From Nothopassalora personata (taxonomy: Eukaryota; Ascomycota; Dothideomycetes; Mycosphaerellales; Mycosphaerellaceae), in the NCBI GenBank assembly GCA_033816765.1, contig CM066294.1, forward strand, positions 434,001 to 498,000: a stretch of 64,000 bases of DNA, read 5' to 3'. The number at the start of each line of letters is the position of its first letter. The first letter of the stretch is position 1. The notes below the pieces were generated by a model. It saw nothing but the letters and a program-made list of their open reading frames with translations, was not told where the DNA came from and did no database searches. This document shows, piece after piece, positions 10,295 to 22,958 of the stretch. The position numbers and the translations under genes were made by a program.

Positions 10295-13200
10295 ACGCGC
10301 TATTGCGCTTCGAGTAATGGTGTTTGGGTCCTGCCACCGATCTTGCTTCTGTTGAACGGCCCACGATATAACTTTACCGTCGCGTGCAGGTTCTTTGACG
10401 GGCAGGCTGTACAAGGCCTGCGGTCCGAGCCTTCAGCGCGTGGCTTAAGACTTGACAATGGGACCAAGACTACGTGGAGTATAGTACCCGGACATTCGTC
10501 ACTATTGGAAGCAATATGTGCTCTCTAGTTCTCAAGCCTCCCAGGTCGCTTCATCCTCGATGCACGGAACAAGAATCCCTTGGCGAACGAGACTCGTGCT
10601 TAACTGTTGGGGAAATTCAGACGAAAGTCAGTACATTTCGAGGAACTTGTCTCGTATATCTGACTGCTCGAGCCTTGCCGGCATGATTCCAGAATCCAAA
10701 TCATCAACTGGCACGCTGTTTCGTCCCTTGCGGCCCTGCTACGTACGAGCCGCAAAGGTCATCAGCGGGAAGGTCCAAGATGACTGCAACGAGGCGTGAG
10801 GGGAAACTGACAGTTGGCCATAATCCATCAGCCGGATTTGGCTTCCAGAAACCTTGGAACGTACTACTGTGGAAGGACGTCAGCGCTCGACTAGAATCTC
10901 CGACATTGAAATGGGATGATACTTGTTGTTAGCAGGAGGGCTCAGCATCGCGGCTCGGTGGCTGGTAAGCCCGCATTCTCCCTACGAAGCCGAAAAGCTA
11001 GTGATGGACGACTTAGATCGGAGCTGGCTGAGCCGCTGCGTTGTCGGGACTTACGACCTGTCGCGTGCAGTGAGTCAACGGCTTGTGCGGTAGATCATTA
11101 GATTTGCTACAAGCTACAACCGTGGAGCTTTAATCGCAGGCGCTCTACGTGTCCTGACATGGACTTGGTGGAATAGACCCTGTCGTACATGAGAAGCCGG
11201 ATCATCTCGAACTACTCGCATGAACATGCGAGCGGCAGGGAATGAGCCCTCTCTGATGGTAGAGAGTAGCTTAATGAGGGACAGCATGCTTGTTACCAAC
11301 TTTTACGGCCTCTCTTTGTCCACTTCGTTCGCGTGCGCAGCGCTAGTCTCGTTCGTCTGCTTCTTCCTCAGAATTAGCATCTGTCTCAGTCACACTTATT
11401 TCGCAGCCTTGTGGGCGATTACCTTAGGAATTGACCGCTGCACGACACCATCTTTACTGCCGCGGATATCAGCTCATGACAGCCACCGTTACCCGTAGAG
11501 CGACTGTATACTCTGTGATGCAACAGATGGTCACATTGTCTCTTGAGCTGTTTGGAGCTCTAAAGTTATCGCGAATCAGTGGCACATCTCTCGTACAGAT
11601 GTGTATGAGGCGGGCGGTGGTCATGAGGAGGTCCTTCGAACGGATACTCTAAGCAGGCCGAGTTCAGTGACGACCATGTCTAGACATTCTCCAACAAGGC
11701 ACTTGAGGCGTGGGCTTGATCACGAGAATTTGACACGTGCTTGTTGTAGGCCTATGGTGCTGACACCCGTCAGATACCTCTTTAGAGTATTGTCTTGGTA
11801 TTTGTAAAAGACTCTCTGCCCCTTAACCCAAGTCTTGCCATGCAAACTCAAGATCCGGCCTCCTGGACATCAGCAGACGTCAACGACCTCTGAGATTTTG
11901 TTGGTGTCCGACGGCAGCCGTCCGAAGCATCTGAGTGATATACTTGATGGGTGATGCCATGGGAACGGACCTATGACCCCTTTACTTCAAGTGATCTGAT
12001 ATGCTCATGTTACGCAAAACTACTCCATGTCGTTGTCGTTGGCGTAGTAGTTCATCGGTGCATGTTCTCCGATCGACTACGACTCCTAATGGTGACGGCG
12101 TGAGGTCGTCTGGTGGGATGGCTTGGCGATACATATCGGCAGAACGTTTTGCAGCGCAAACTCTATCGTCAACCCGATATGGAAGGAACGACAATGTAAG
12201 TAAGCATTAGCAACAAGAGTCACAAGCCTCAGGCGAATATTGCTTCTTTCCCCCTCGCTATGTATGTACAGTAATCTCGATCTCCGGCACATCCGATCGA
12301 AAACCCATGGTCAGATAGCTTTCACCGCTTACAGTACGCGCAATCTTGATCTTTCAAAGCATAGCGGTCCCAGTCTTGTGTCCGTGCAACACCCTGGCTA
12401 GTCTCTTCCGTTACAATTTGGCCGTTCGGAAGTACGACCTGCGTCCAGGTCGCCGATGTTGCATTAGCGCAGGTCACTTTCTAAGACCTACATATACATA
12501 CAGAGGACTGCACAGGGATACAAACCACGAGCCATCGGCAGCCCGCCCTTCCGGCGCTGATTCAAAAGGGGTGGCAAGACACAGGCTCGACAAGCGTGCT
12601 TCTTCTTTTTTTGCCTACGACACCACACCACAGCGACGACAGGCTACGAAACTAGGATCACCTAACGCGCTACACAATTGCGCGTCGGCTGGTCTTTGAT
12701 CCGTCGCGATATATGCTCGTAGAGAATACATGCAGCTTTTCGAAATTGACGGGGTGTTTCAGCCGAGGACCTTGATACCCCCCCCTGTGGTTGTTCTTCA
12801 ACTACGGACTACGTGCCGACCCAAGAGAAAATCAGTGGGGCGTCTGTGGCGAGCTCAGGGTTCGGAATCTTGTGTGACAGCATAAAAATGACCAAACCGA
12901 AATTGGCATGAAGGACTTGATACCAGCAGAAAAGACGCATACGTTATAAGAGAAGTCAATCTAAGCCGGATATGCCTAACCAGGTAGCCTAGAGCTCGGA
13001 TAGAGCCTTCCGGACTTCACGTGCCAATATCTTCTGCACAATTTGTGCTCGCCCCATGACGCCTTTACGCTTGACACGAGGAATAGATGTCAGCATATAT
13101 TCTTCGCCATTGTGCCCTTGCTCCACTTCATGGGAATCGATCAATCTAGAATCTGGTCCCGGAATGGGGTCCGTCTTCGGAGATTATATCGATTCACCGC

Positions 13201-13738
13201 TGTGTGCTTGATGGCTACCCGAGGTGCCTAGTGAAACGAAACACGAGCGTAGGATCTGTAGCTCTTCTCGTGGGAGCTCTAAGAAGAATGAGCGCCAACC
13301 GGAAGTCGCGAGAAGAGTCGGATGAGACGCTAATGCGTCCGTCTACCAAGCTCAACTATGCTAGCATTATCTGTAGGCTCAAGAATGCGAACTTTCTAAT
13401 GACAAGGTCGAGATCTGAAGTGGGTATCCAGCCGCGGGAAAAGGGCTCAGCTGTCCTTGCAGCCGTGGCAGCTAAGACAAACGTCCAGGTTTTTGGCGAT
13501 TTGAACTGTGGTACTGGAAGATCGGCCCGACGGGGAAAATAGGCGAGGATGGCTCGTCTATCGTTCAAGGTCGTTGAATACCGAGGAGCTCGGCGTCTGA
13601 CATCCGAGTCGTGAATGAAGTATCGCCGTACAAGTGTTCGTTGCTCCTGGCTAAACGTCACTCTTGTGTGCTATACCTTTGAAAGATCGCGAAGCGTCCG
13701 TGTATCGGATGGTTCGCTTGGTGATCCAGCAACGCCCC
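10295..13738. other. Gene-free stretch downstream of the homeobox gene
   Basis: About 3.4 kb with only short unrelated open frames on both strands. I recognise no protein family, tandem repeat or RNA gene. It may contain decayed transposon sequence, but nothing shows that directly. Confidence 0.45.
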
Positions 13739-15617
13739 TCAGTATATTCGTGTCAGTGAGCCCGATCCACCGTGTTCAGGGCCTTGACTGGCCGTCACGT
13801 GTTGTCCGCCAGGAGCGCTGCCAATGGGCATGTAGTGCTGTGTTGCCGATGGCAAGGGCTGGTAGCTCGATTGATTGTGGTTCTGGCTTTGCTCTTGTGC
13901 TGAGGCGGACTGCTGGTCTGCTAATGGTGGATAATCTCCATGTACGGGTTGCTGAGCGTACTGTGCTGTGTATTCTTGGTACTGAGGCATTTGGGTAGTT
14001 GAGGTATACGGCTGATACTGTCCGTATGCTGTTGCTGGCAGCACTGATCGCGGGTATTGCTCTGCTGCTGATGGTTGGCGTAGATCGCCGGCCGGCGGCG
14101 GCTGTTGTTGCTCAGTGTGCTGATACGTGGGTGCATGTGTATCTACGGACTGTCAGAGAACGTTACAGATATCGAAGTCCTTGACTTACACGAAAAGCCC
14201 ACTCCGTGGGAGCCTGAGTTACTAGCCGTAGTACCACTGGCGCTCCTTTGCAGATAGGGGCGTGATTGTCCATAGTCTGAATGCTCTGAGAATTGCGTTG
14301 ACGATTCGTTGAAGTGATGCGGTTGCTGCGAGCTTACCGAGCCCAAAGCAGAATACGAGACGCTGCTCCGAAGCGGCGATGCAGTATGCTCTCCGAAGGT
14401 CCTGCCAATCCTCTCTGGAAGCGGCGCTCGTGATATAGGCGGTTGTTGTTGCGAAAACCCAGCACGACTGGTAGGGGGTAATCCAGTTTGCGATCGCGTT
14501 TCGTATGTGGCTTGATGCTGCAGGAGGAAAGGTGACATGCCACTTGCAGCAGAAGTTGGTGAAATGTGCTCAGGAGCAGCTTGGGACGAGCCAAACGGGA
14601 ACGTGCCCAGAGCTGGACTTACACCTGATGGAGCACAATATGGATAACTGTACTGTTCATAATCTGGCACCCTCCGCAAAGCATCATACCCAAGAGGTCT
14701 TACGGCGCCACTGTCGCCGTAGGGCGGAGATCTACCGATCGTGGCCGGCTGTGCGCCGAAGGGTGAATGAAGCGCCTGAGTTGTATCAAAGTCTGGCGGC
14801 AAGGCTCTTGACTTCATCATCCGTTCACGGTCATCTGTCGTCAGTCGCTTCAGCTTCGCTCGTCTGTCCAATGGTCAGATTTGGTACCAAGATCAGGTCA
14901 GTCCATGAGAGACATACCGGTTCTGGAACCAGACCTGTACTTGACGGGCAGTCAGCCCAGGAATCTCGCGGGCTAAGCGCTCTCTGTGCGCAGCGTCAGG
15001 GTGCGCTTGACGAGCAAACTCGCTCATCAGGAAGCGCGTCTGGCTGTGCGTAAGTCTATTTAACATTAGCGGTGCCACCCAATCTAGCCCGGAAAGAGTC
15101 TTGCAAACCTGAAGCGCTTCATTTTTCGTTTCGCAGCCCGCAACTCCGCTGCCGTCATAGGCCTACTTTCAACTTCTTCATCTTGGTCATCACCGCCAAC
15201 ATCGATGACCTCGTCGTCCTCATCTTGCTGGTCTCTGGCACTATTACCGTCAGAGCGAGGAGTAAGCTGATCAGCAGGACTGCCAGGCGCAGAATGGCCA
15301 GCTGCCATTGGAGTTGGGCCAGCTGAGCTCATGGAAGCACCAATGCGAGGAGCAAGTCTCTCATCGAATCCTTCACCAGAAGCATGTCGGAGGGAGGCTG
15401 GAAAGTTTTGTTGAGAACGCAGAACCGGCCTTGCTGCGGCGTAAGGGCTGGCTGGACTGTTTCGACCTTGGTCATCTGGTTGCGCGGAGAAAGTCGAGTG
15501 ATGCTGCGAGGGATACGGCGCATACTGGTTGTAGTATTGAGATGTCTTGGCCTCTGCGTCCGACATACGCGGAGAGGTGGGCGGGGACAGTAATACCGAG
15601 AAGCGTTCGGTGACCAT
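13739..15617 (-). CDS. Homeodomain transcription factor (Htf1/Hox2-like conidiation regulator)
   Basis: Nuclear DNA-binding regulator. Four exons: 15617-15109, 15055-14918, 14863-14190 and 14142-13739. The introns have donors GTTTGC, GTATGT and GTAAGT and end in AG; phases fit and give 574 aa. The homeodomain spans about residues 163-225 across three exons: it contains LTHSQTRFLMSEF, AREIPGLTARQVQVWFQNRR and AKLKRLTTDDRERM. The recognition helix carries the invariant W-F-Q-N-R. N-terminal residues are Ser/Pro/Gln-rich with an acidic patch (DEDDEVIDVGGDDQDEE) just before the domain; the C-terminal half is Gln/Tyr/Pro-rich, typical of activation regions. The domain closely resembles Magnaporthe Htf1/MoHox2, needed for conidiation (family knowledge); function here is inferred. 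The third intron is only 47 nt, and its acceptor (CGTAG) was chosen because the nearer ACAG leads to a stop. Confidence 0.85.
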
Positions 15618-18600
15618 TTGACCTTCGTGGATCGCGTGGAGTCAAAGCCGCGCTTCGTAGCTGCGAAGGGCGCTGAGGAACGGATGACCTGTAGAATAGT
15701 CGGAATAGTCCAGGCTAAAGCAATGCAACCGCTCCTGAGTAGTGGTCGTTCGGACGAAGCGTCCGATTTGGTCGACTGAGGCTGCTGCAGAAGACAGCCA
15801 AAACGTTGAAGCTTGCTTCAAGCGCCCGTTGAGCTAAGCATGTATAACAAGGTAGCGTGGCAGATGAATGCCTCCAGATAGGCTTCGCAGTAGACCGACT
15901 GAGAGTGCAGTGGGATGTATGTTGGCCTCGAAGATCTTGTTACCGCTTCATACAAGGAGAACTGCGTTTTGTCAAGGAACGTACGGACCGTTCGCCCTTT
16001 CCGATGGATATGGATGCCTCGCGGGAACAAATGCTCCGATGGACCCAGGAACAAGAGAAGACGCAGTGGTGGCGCGGTAGTCGCTGCTGTCAATAGCCGC
16101 CGTCATCAAGTCACGGTCCTTTCCCGGATGCGCAGGTCTTGCAAGAGAGTGGGACCAAGCTCTAATGTTCGAGGATCGAGACGACAGTGCAGGGTAGGAG
16201 ACCTAGCCAAGGGTCATTCATTCACCAGCCCTTGTCGACCATGCGATGTGCCCACCAGACCCGAACAGAGCAATGCTATCGTCAACGAGTGTTCCAGATC
16301 CTAGCTGCCGGATACTGCTGAAGCAGATAGATGATGTATTGATTGCTCTCTGATTAGTGGTGAAGGGCGGGCGGAACCTGCCAGCTTATGGCACGTTCCT
16401 TAATCTTGATATTCAGAGACGGTGTGCTGATGCATGCAAGTATCGGTTCCCAGGCATCGAGTGCTTGACGAATTGCAGTCAAGCTCACCCTCTCGAGCTG
16501 TCGGGAGGCACCGAACAAGCGGGTAAACAACCGAAAGGTGGGCGCAAACGAAGAAAAGTCCGTCATCGTCCGGACAAGGTCTAAGGCTGGTCAAGCGATC
16601 GTGAATGTGAACAATGTTGTGGGAGGGGGGTCAGCCCCTCCTACAAGGCTAGATAGCAGTGTGACTCCGATGAGGCCGACCCATGGTGAGATACCCTGTT
16701 GCAATGCACGCTCAGTCCGTGTTGTCGGCCGCGACATAGCCGCTAGAGGCTTAGAGCCCGGCTGTACTAGTAGGGGTGGACGAGCTCTGGCATGGGCTCC
16801 TGCGGGGACTAGCTGCCCGTGGACCGCCTGTGTACCCGTGGCAATGCTCCTGCAGAGAATAACTGCAGCATCCCCGAAACACAAGGCATCTCATGCTGCC
16901 GGCGTCTCTTAGGCCATCCTTCGCCGCAGCAAGTTGCCCTTAACTACTGCCGCTCCACTTCGCCAATGGTCACGTGCAAAGGAATGTTTGCAGGGGAGCA
17001 TCTCCGAGGACTGCCAAGTGTCTCTTGCGAGCGACACGCCAGTAGTCTTCAGACCTGATGTTGGAGTATGGCAGCAAGCACCATCAGTCAAAGTGTTCGC
17101 ACAGGGACTTGAGATCCACTTCGATTGGCACGTACAGACGCCTCCCAGCTCCGTCAGATAGTGGGTCAGATCCTTGAAAACTGCCACGGGAGGAAGAGCG
17201 CATGCCGAACCCGCGATAGCAACAGTATTAGGCCCGACATAGTTTCGCTTGGCACAGCTCTTAGACTGTTTCTGGCCTGTTATGCCTGTTCGTCGACCCT
17301 GTCAAAGCTGGCCAATTCTGCGACTATCGAACGGGCTTGGGCGTCGTCTTCACATGCTTCGCGGTGACGCATGTTTCGGAGCTTTCATCCTTAGATCTCG
17401 CCCACGGCCAGATCGCGTGGACAAACAAGGCGCACCGAACCGGTTCATCATTGTTGGTATGCACGCACCACTCTGGGCCCGATCGTAATCCACTGGATGC
17501 TAAAAGTCTGATTCGCCTCTTCGACCACAACATGAGGACCACGGTGTTGTAGGGTTTGGATAGTGTGCGCGGCTGTACTGTCAAGGCCTTGAAACAAAAC
17601 CGGTAGTGTTTGACAGGCTTCTGTAGACCTCCCGTTGGCTAGAACAAGGGATGGATGGGGTTACGATCGAAGCTGACTGTATATTAGATACTAAAGGTTC
17701 CAAGTCAGGCCGACGACTCCGGGGTAGAACAGTGTAGGTAAGACCGGAAAGCTGCAGTTGCCGCATCTGGGAACCCTACATGGGTACTTGGTAGAGAGTT
17801 GTGCGATGGAGGCCCGCACAATCATGAGAATGCCGGTTAAGCGAGCCCCCGTGCAAGAAATCGCGCGCACTGTGAACGTCATCAGCATCCAGGGTCATCA
17901 ACACTGTGAACAGGCACTGTTGCGCCCGTGACAATGGAAAGCCCTAGCACGACATCCCTCCTCTGTGGTTGATGCAAGCCGGTCTGAAAGGGCGGCGCAT
18001 GGCGCTCACGTGCGGGAGCTCATCGTATGCCACACTGCTGTTCGCTTCGACTTGGTGATACAGCGAGCAAAGACCTCAGACGTCTATTGTTTGAGATGGG
18101 TTCGCTTGACCAAGGGGACACTTCCAGAACACTTCGAAGGTCCATCGGGCGGCTCAGTGGCTCACACAGTGCAGTTCGACAGCCTGCAATTTCTTCGGTA
18201 ACGACCACACGGAGATTTGAGGTGAATCGGGCCCTCAGGGTGGTGGTTTGATGCTCGTCAGGGATACTTCGCTTGGTAGATGTAACGTGATATTATTTGC
18301 GATATGCGATACCACCGATGCCTTTGCCGAAGTCTCAGCGTGGGAAGGGCATGGCACTGACACGTGACGACCCGAACATGTGTGGGAGGCGCACGGGCCT
18401 TGGCTGTCAACCTGGTCTTTCCGCCCTTTCAAGTTTCAACGGCTTGTCTACTGTATGCGAGCGACATTGCCGCCGAACCACACCTCATGCTGCTCGGGTT
18501 CTTGCTGCACAACATAACGTAGATGCTGTCCACCACAGGGCTCTCTAGCCGAAACTGATGAGGCCATCATCCTGCGCGCCTTTTCATCATGTTATTTGGA

Positions 18601-19545
18601 AGTGCCAGCGTCTTCCGTGGAAGAGAACATGCGGTAGAGGGGCGCGCTATGCAATTAGCCGCCGTATCCCAGGAGGCACACAGCTGTAAGTCTGCGTGTC
18701 AAGGCGGGCTGAAGTCACCCAGCCATGCTCGAAAGGGCAGTGATCGATGCCCACCACATGCTCTGTCAGAGCGTGCTCGCAGATGTCACGATGCAATCAT
18801 CCGCACGCCTCGCGATTAGGTGAAAAGTGGCCAGGACGTTATTCCGAACAGCACTCAGACATGTAGCTACGCTGTGTCAAGACTGTGCATCTCATTGGCG
18901 AGCAAGTCGGCGGTGAGGTGTGCAGACGACGTGGACTCGTGAGCCGGAACGCCTCCATCGCGTCAACATTCAGGTGACAACATACGCACGGCTGTGGGAT
19001 ATGGACTGCAGTGCTCGAAAAAAGCAAGCGTGATGCTGGACTAGTGGCAGCTGTGAGGCTTGCGAAGCCAGAATCTACTGGGGGCCCATAACTGGCAATA
19101 GCGAAGTCGCTAGCCATTTCGCCACAGCGCATCCTCCCAATGTTGAAGATATTCCCATATCGCGGGTCAGGCACCACCAACCTGTCAACGAGACTGCCGG
19201 TGCTGAAGACAATAAGCTAAAATCATCAGCCCGCCTTGATCACGTTTCCCTGATGGTTAGCCACTCGCTTTGACAGATACTGATGATATAGTCGACTTGC
19301 TTGCCAGCCAGCTCGATTTTGGTTGTGAGTATCTAGTGCATGTTGCAAGAAGAGCTGCCAGAGCGTCAGAATTTATTATGGGGCGCTTCCTCTGATGATT
19401 CATTACCATACACTGGCGCCCATATGCTAGAAGGTGAGTCGACGTTGAGCCTCAGTGCCTGCGGACGGCGGGCCGTACATCGAAAGAGCAGCCGTCTCCT
19501 TGTGCGCACGCACGCAGGCCAATCGTACATGTGCTCCGCAGATCA
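15618..19545. other. Gene-free stretch upstream of the homeobox gene
   Basis: About 3.9 kb containing no recognisable gene, between the homeobox start and the 3' end of the THO gene. One strong hairpin (16619-16644) is listed separately. A long upstream region would suit a developmental regulator, but no operator can be named from sequence alone. Confidence 0.45.
16619..16644. repeat. 10-bp GC-rich hairpin
   Basis: GTGGGAGGGG and CCCCTCCTAC can pair over 10 bp, with one G-T wobble, around a 6-nt loop (GGTCAG). It is not near a gene end. Its role is unknown. Confidence 0.4.
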
Positions 19546-21462
19546 CTACAACTCTGCTGCCTCTTGTGCTGGAACATCGAACTCCATCGGGGACTCCTTG
19601 GCAGAGCTATCATGAGCTTCGACCGTTCTGGTTGCAGTGATTGCAGCAACAGCTTCGTCCCCATCCTGCTCGCCGGCCTCATCGTCAACATGATCAGGAA
19701 CTCGCATCATATCTTCCAAATCCTTCCCAGGCTCGTCCTTGTCCAGCAAACTCAAGTTGGAAGATCGTGCTTGTCTCAATGCCCGCCATTTCGCATTCTG
19801 CATCGCGTTCTCAAGGCTGGTCCTCTCCTCATCATCAGCAGCGAAGTCTAAGTCGAGCTTGTCAGTCTTCACGGATACCACCAATTGCTCGATAGATGGT
19901 GCAGTATAGCGTGAAGGATCTTTGAGCATATCCAAGCCCCCACCGGTACCCTCATCGAGGAAGCTCAAATCCATCGCATTATTGGGCTTGTCGGGAACAT
20001 TCCGCGGCCTCACCGCACTCCTTGCGCCCTTTCTCGCCGCGAGCTCTTGTTCAGTGGTGACCGGGCCTCGAACGATCGAAGGACAGCTCTCAATCTTCCA
20101 GCGCACCCAGTTCTTATCACGGGCTAGGACGGTCTCAACCATGCGATGATATTGCGCTCCATCGGCTGTAGAGCGCAGGTAGTTCGCAATCACATCGCGA
20201 GTCGATTTGGACCATTTGGTATCTTCATCGCTGAGGGTGAATGTATACAGCATCGACTTGTTGGGAGTTGGCAGCTCGACTAGTCTCCTCTTCGCCTGCT
20301 CTGTCAAGGACAGCAGAAAGTCGATCAGTATCAGCGCTTGCACCAGAATATGCCGTTGGAAGGCCAGATCGCTAAGTTCCAGCTCGAACAAATCGCGGCT
20401 TGTGAGATACTTGGGATTGTAATTATCCACAAGATGCTCATCTGCATCCGGCTCAACACCATCCTCAACCAGCTTGCGCTTCACCCCGCGCCTATCGTCC
20501 TCACCAGACCTCGTCTGCACAACCGTCGGCGTCTTTTGGAACTTTGCAATACTGCTGGCAAGACCTTCCTTGAAAAGTGTGAAATTGCCGTCGTTGAAGA
20601 GTCTCGTTGGGTCGGAGAAGTCATGTTGCAGTCTCCAGAAAATTGGATAAAGTTCACTGGATGATAAGATCTCTTCTTCAACAGTCTTCCTCGTTGGCGC
20701 TTTGATGGAAATGGCTTTGCTGCCTGGCTTCTCAGGTTGCGGCGTGCCTCGTGGTGTAGCTTCCCTGGCTACTGTATCTCCGACTTTGGAATCGATATCC
20801 ATGGGCTCGCCATCGGAAGTTTGCTCTGTGACATCGAACTTCGTTGTATTCTCGGTGTGGAACTCTCCGCGGAGGTTGACAGAGCTCTTGTCCCCCAACG
20901 GGAATGTTTGGAAGAGGAAGAAGAAGACACGTCCACAAAATATTGCATCTTCAGCTCTGCTAAGTCGCCTCAGAAGCTCGTTGCAGGACCGGAGGAAAAC
21001 CAGATTCTTCTTGTGAAAGTCCTTTTGCGCGAGCCTATCCCTGCGAGAGTCCAGATAGTCGAAAACAGTGCGGCAGCCGTGAGTGGTCTGGCTATCGAGC
21101 AGTTCCTCCACCAGCCATACTACGAGCTCAGGCGTGGACATGCCATAATCGCCACAGAGTAAGATAATGTCCAGCAGATTCCAGACCTCCACGAAGCCTG
21201 GCTGTTGTATTTGACAGGATGTGATGAGTGAGTAGAATATTTGGCGGGCCGCTGTCTCTACAGTCAGAAACCGCGAGGTCTGGTCGTGAGACTCGTCAAA
21301 ATCATCGTGCAGAGCTTCAACACCTGTTGCAAATTCTGCTATAGGCAGGGAAGGCTCTACGGTGCTCTCGGCTTTCACGGCTTTCGCATGCTCAAGCAAC
21401 GCGCCGAGACGCGCAGTCACTTTTGTCACCGGTTCCAGTTCGGCCGCAGAAGTCGCTGCCAT
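19546..21462 (-). CDS. THO complex subunit 1 (Hpr1/THOC1)
   Basis: Component of the nuclear THO/TREX complex that couples transcription elongation to mRNA packaging and export. The frame is a single 638-aa exon. The N-terminal half is alpha-helical and matches the THOC1/efp family: QIFYSLITSCQIQQPGF, VWNLLDIILLCGDYG, KKNLVFLRSCNELLRRLS and GRVFFFLFQTFPLGDKS. This is followed by an insertion with DVTEQTSDGEPMDIDSKVGD, the SSELYPIFWRLQHDFSDPT block and LVQALILIDFLLS. The C-terminus is charged and acidic without a death domain, as is usual in fungi. Start ATG is at 21462; the divergent csm3-like gene starts 468 bp away, so the two share a promoter region. Confidence 0.9.
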   Translation of the reverse strand: MAATSAAELEPVTKVTARLGALLEHAKAVKAESTVEPSLPIAEFATGVEALHDDFDESHDQTSRFLTVETAARQIFYSLITSCQIQQPGFVEVWNLLDIILLCGDYGMSTPELVVWLVEELLDSQTTHGCRTVFDYLDSRRDRLAQKDFHKKNLVFLRSCNELLRRLSRAEDAIFCGRVFFFLFQTFPLGDKSSVNLRGEFHTENTTKFDVTEQTSDGEPMDIDSKVGDTVAREATPRGTPQPEKPGSKAISIKAPTRKTVEEEILSSSELYPIFWRLQHDFSDPTRLFNDGNFTLFKEGLASSIAKFQKTPTVVQTRSGEDDRRGVKRKLVEDGVEPDADEHLVDNYNPKYLTSRDLFELELSDLAFQRHILVQALILIDFLLSLTEQAKRRLVELPTPNKSMLYTFTLSDEDTKWSKSTRDVIANYLRSTADGAQYHRMVETVLARDKNWVRWKIESCPSIVRGPVTTEQELAARKGARSAVRPRNVPDKPNNAMDLSFLDEGTGGGLDMLKDPSRYTAPSIEQLVVSVKTDKLDLDFAADDEERTSLENAMQNAKWRALRQARSSNLSLLDKDEPGKDLEDMMRVPDHVDDEAGEQDGDEAVAAITATRTVEAHDSSAKESPMEFDVPAQEAAEL

Positions 21463-21930
21463 TGTGTCGCGCGGCTTCTTCAGTCAGTCATATGAAAGCT
21501 GCTGTTCCGGGTTTGCTGGCTCAGGCGAGCATTTTTGGCAGACGCTCTGCCGCAGGCACTTCAGCTTAGATTACTGTGCACCACGGCAATACCTTTCTTT
21601 AGAAAGGTTGGCTTTGAGCCTGAATCGTCTGGGTGATGTTTGCCGTTGGGTATGTTGACGTGATGGATGATTTGTTGAATGTGGCGTGGCAACCGCATGT
21701 GTGGTTGGAAGCTGACAAGGATCGCACGGTCGCACGTCAAGCAATATCCCCCGTAAGCTTAGTGGGCATGCATCGAATATTGATTGACCTCGGTCACCTA
21801 GACAATAGACGGATTTGATGGGGCGGTGGTCTCCGGACGACCGTGCCGTGCCACGCGTGCTTCACGCGCGCGTCTTCGAACGCGTTCACCCATCTCATCC
21901 AAAGAACACGACACATCGATCGAGAACATC

Positions 21931-22958
21931 ATGATGCCCTCAGCCGTATCTCGCATCCCGAGAACAGGCTCAGCGCCGCCCGATGAGCTCGATCGCCTTC
22001 TCGACTACGACAATGCCGTGGATGACTTCTTACGGGACCTTCCCATAGATAATGGCGACGCGCCGAACAACACGACCGCGGAGCAGCAACCTCGCGATGA
22101 AGACCAGGAAGTCCAGGTCAAGAAGAAGCGTGCGCCTGTGCCTAAGCTTGACGAGAATCGGTAGTGTAGAGGCAAGATGTGCAAGTCAGTCTACTGTCAC
22201 TAATGCTGCGCAGGCTTTTGTCCCAGGCTGGCATACCAAAATTACGGAAGATAGCGAAGACCCGTCTCAAGTTCCGTGGAAAGGGTCACGAATTCTCTGA
22301 CCTATTTCGTCTGCTTAATTCATACCAACTCTGGCTGGATGACCTTTACCCACGAGCCAAATTTCGGGATGCTCTTACCTTGGTGGAGAAGGTTGGCCAC
22401 AGTAAGCGCATGCAGGTAATGAGGAAGGCATGGTTAGACGACACCAAACCCAATCGACGAGGACAGAGTCCGGATCTTGAGATGTCTGGTGCCAATGGCG
22501 AAATGGAAACGACGCAGGACGACTTGGAAAGATCTGCACGACGGGATGACGACCTTTTTGCAGAAATGGTTCAAGACGAAGGGTCACAGAACGCTCGTGC
22601 CGCAAATGATGCACCCGGCGACGATGAGCTTGATGCGTTGCTGGCGGAAGACGCAGGACGATCATCGCGAACGCAGCCACAACCGAACGTCAGAGCAAAA
22701 GGACCATTCACTGAAGATGAACCCGACGAGGATGATCTTGACGCGCTACTCGCTGAACAAGAAAATACCATGCTCTCGGCCATTAATCAGAATGCCACAA
22801 AGGCTGCTCCCACGAGGCAGGAGCCAGAAGATGATGAACTGGACGCGCTCTTGGCGGAGCATTCCTCGGATCAGAGCGCGACGGCACAACTCACCGATCC
22901 TTCGGGCAGCATATTTCAAAGACCAGGGGACCAAGCCGACTTCGCTGATGAAGAATAA
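21931..22958 (+). CDS. Csm3/Swi3 (TIPIN) replication fork protection subunit
   Basis: Partner of Tof1/Swi1 in the fork protection complex; stabilises stalled forks and supports the S-phase checkpoint and cohesion. Exons are 21931-22160 and 22214-22958. The intron (GTAGTG, ACTAAT branch, GCAG) restores the codon for R77; total 324 aa. The conserved Swi3 domain lies at about 78-155: LLSQAGIPKLRKIAKTRLKF, then GHEFSDLFRLLNSYQLWLDD, LYPRAKFRDALTLVEKVGH and KRMQVMRKAWLDD. Outside the domain the protein is acidic. The motif (D/E)-D-(D/E)-L-D-A-L-L-A-E occurs three times at residues 213-222, 249-258 and 283-292, with a related DELDRLL at 18-24. Two adjacent ATGs (21931, 21934) are possible starts. 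Confidence 0.9.
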
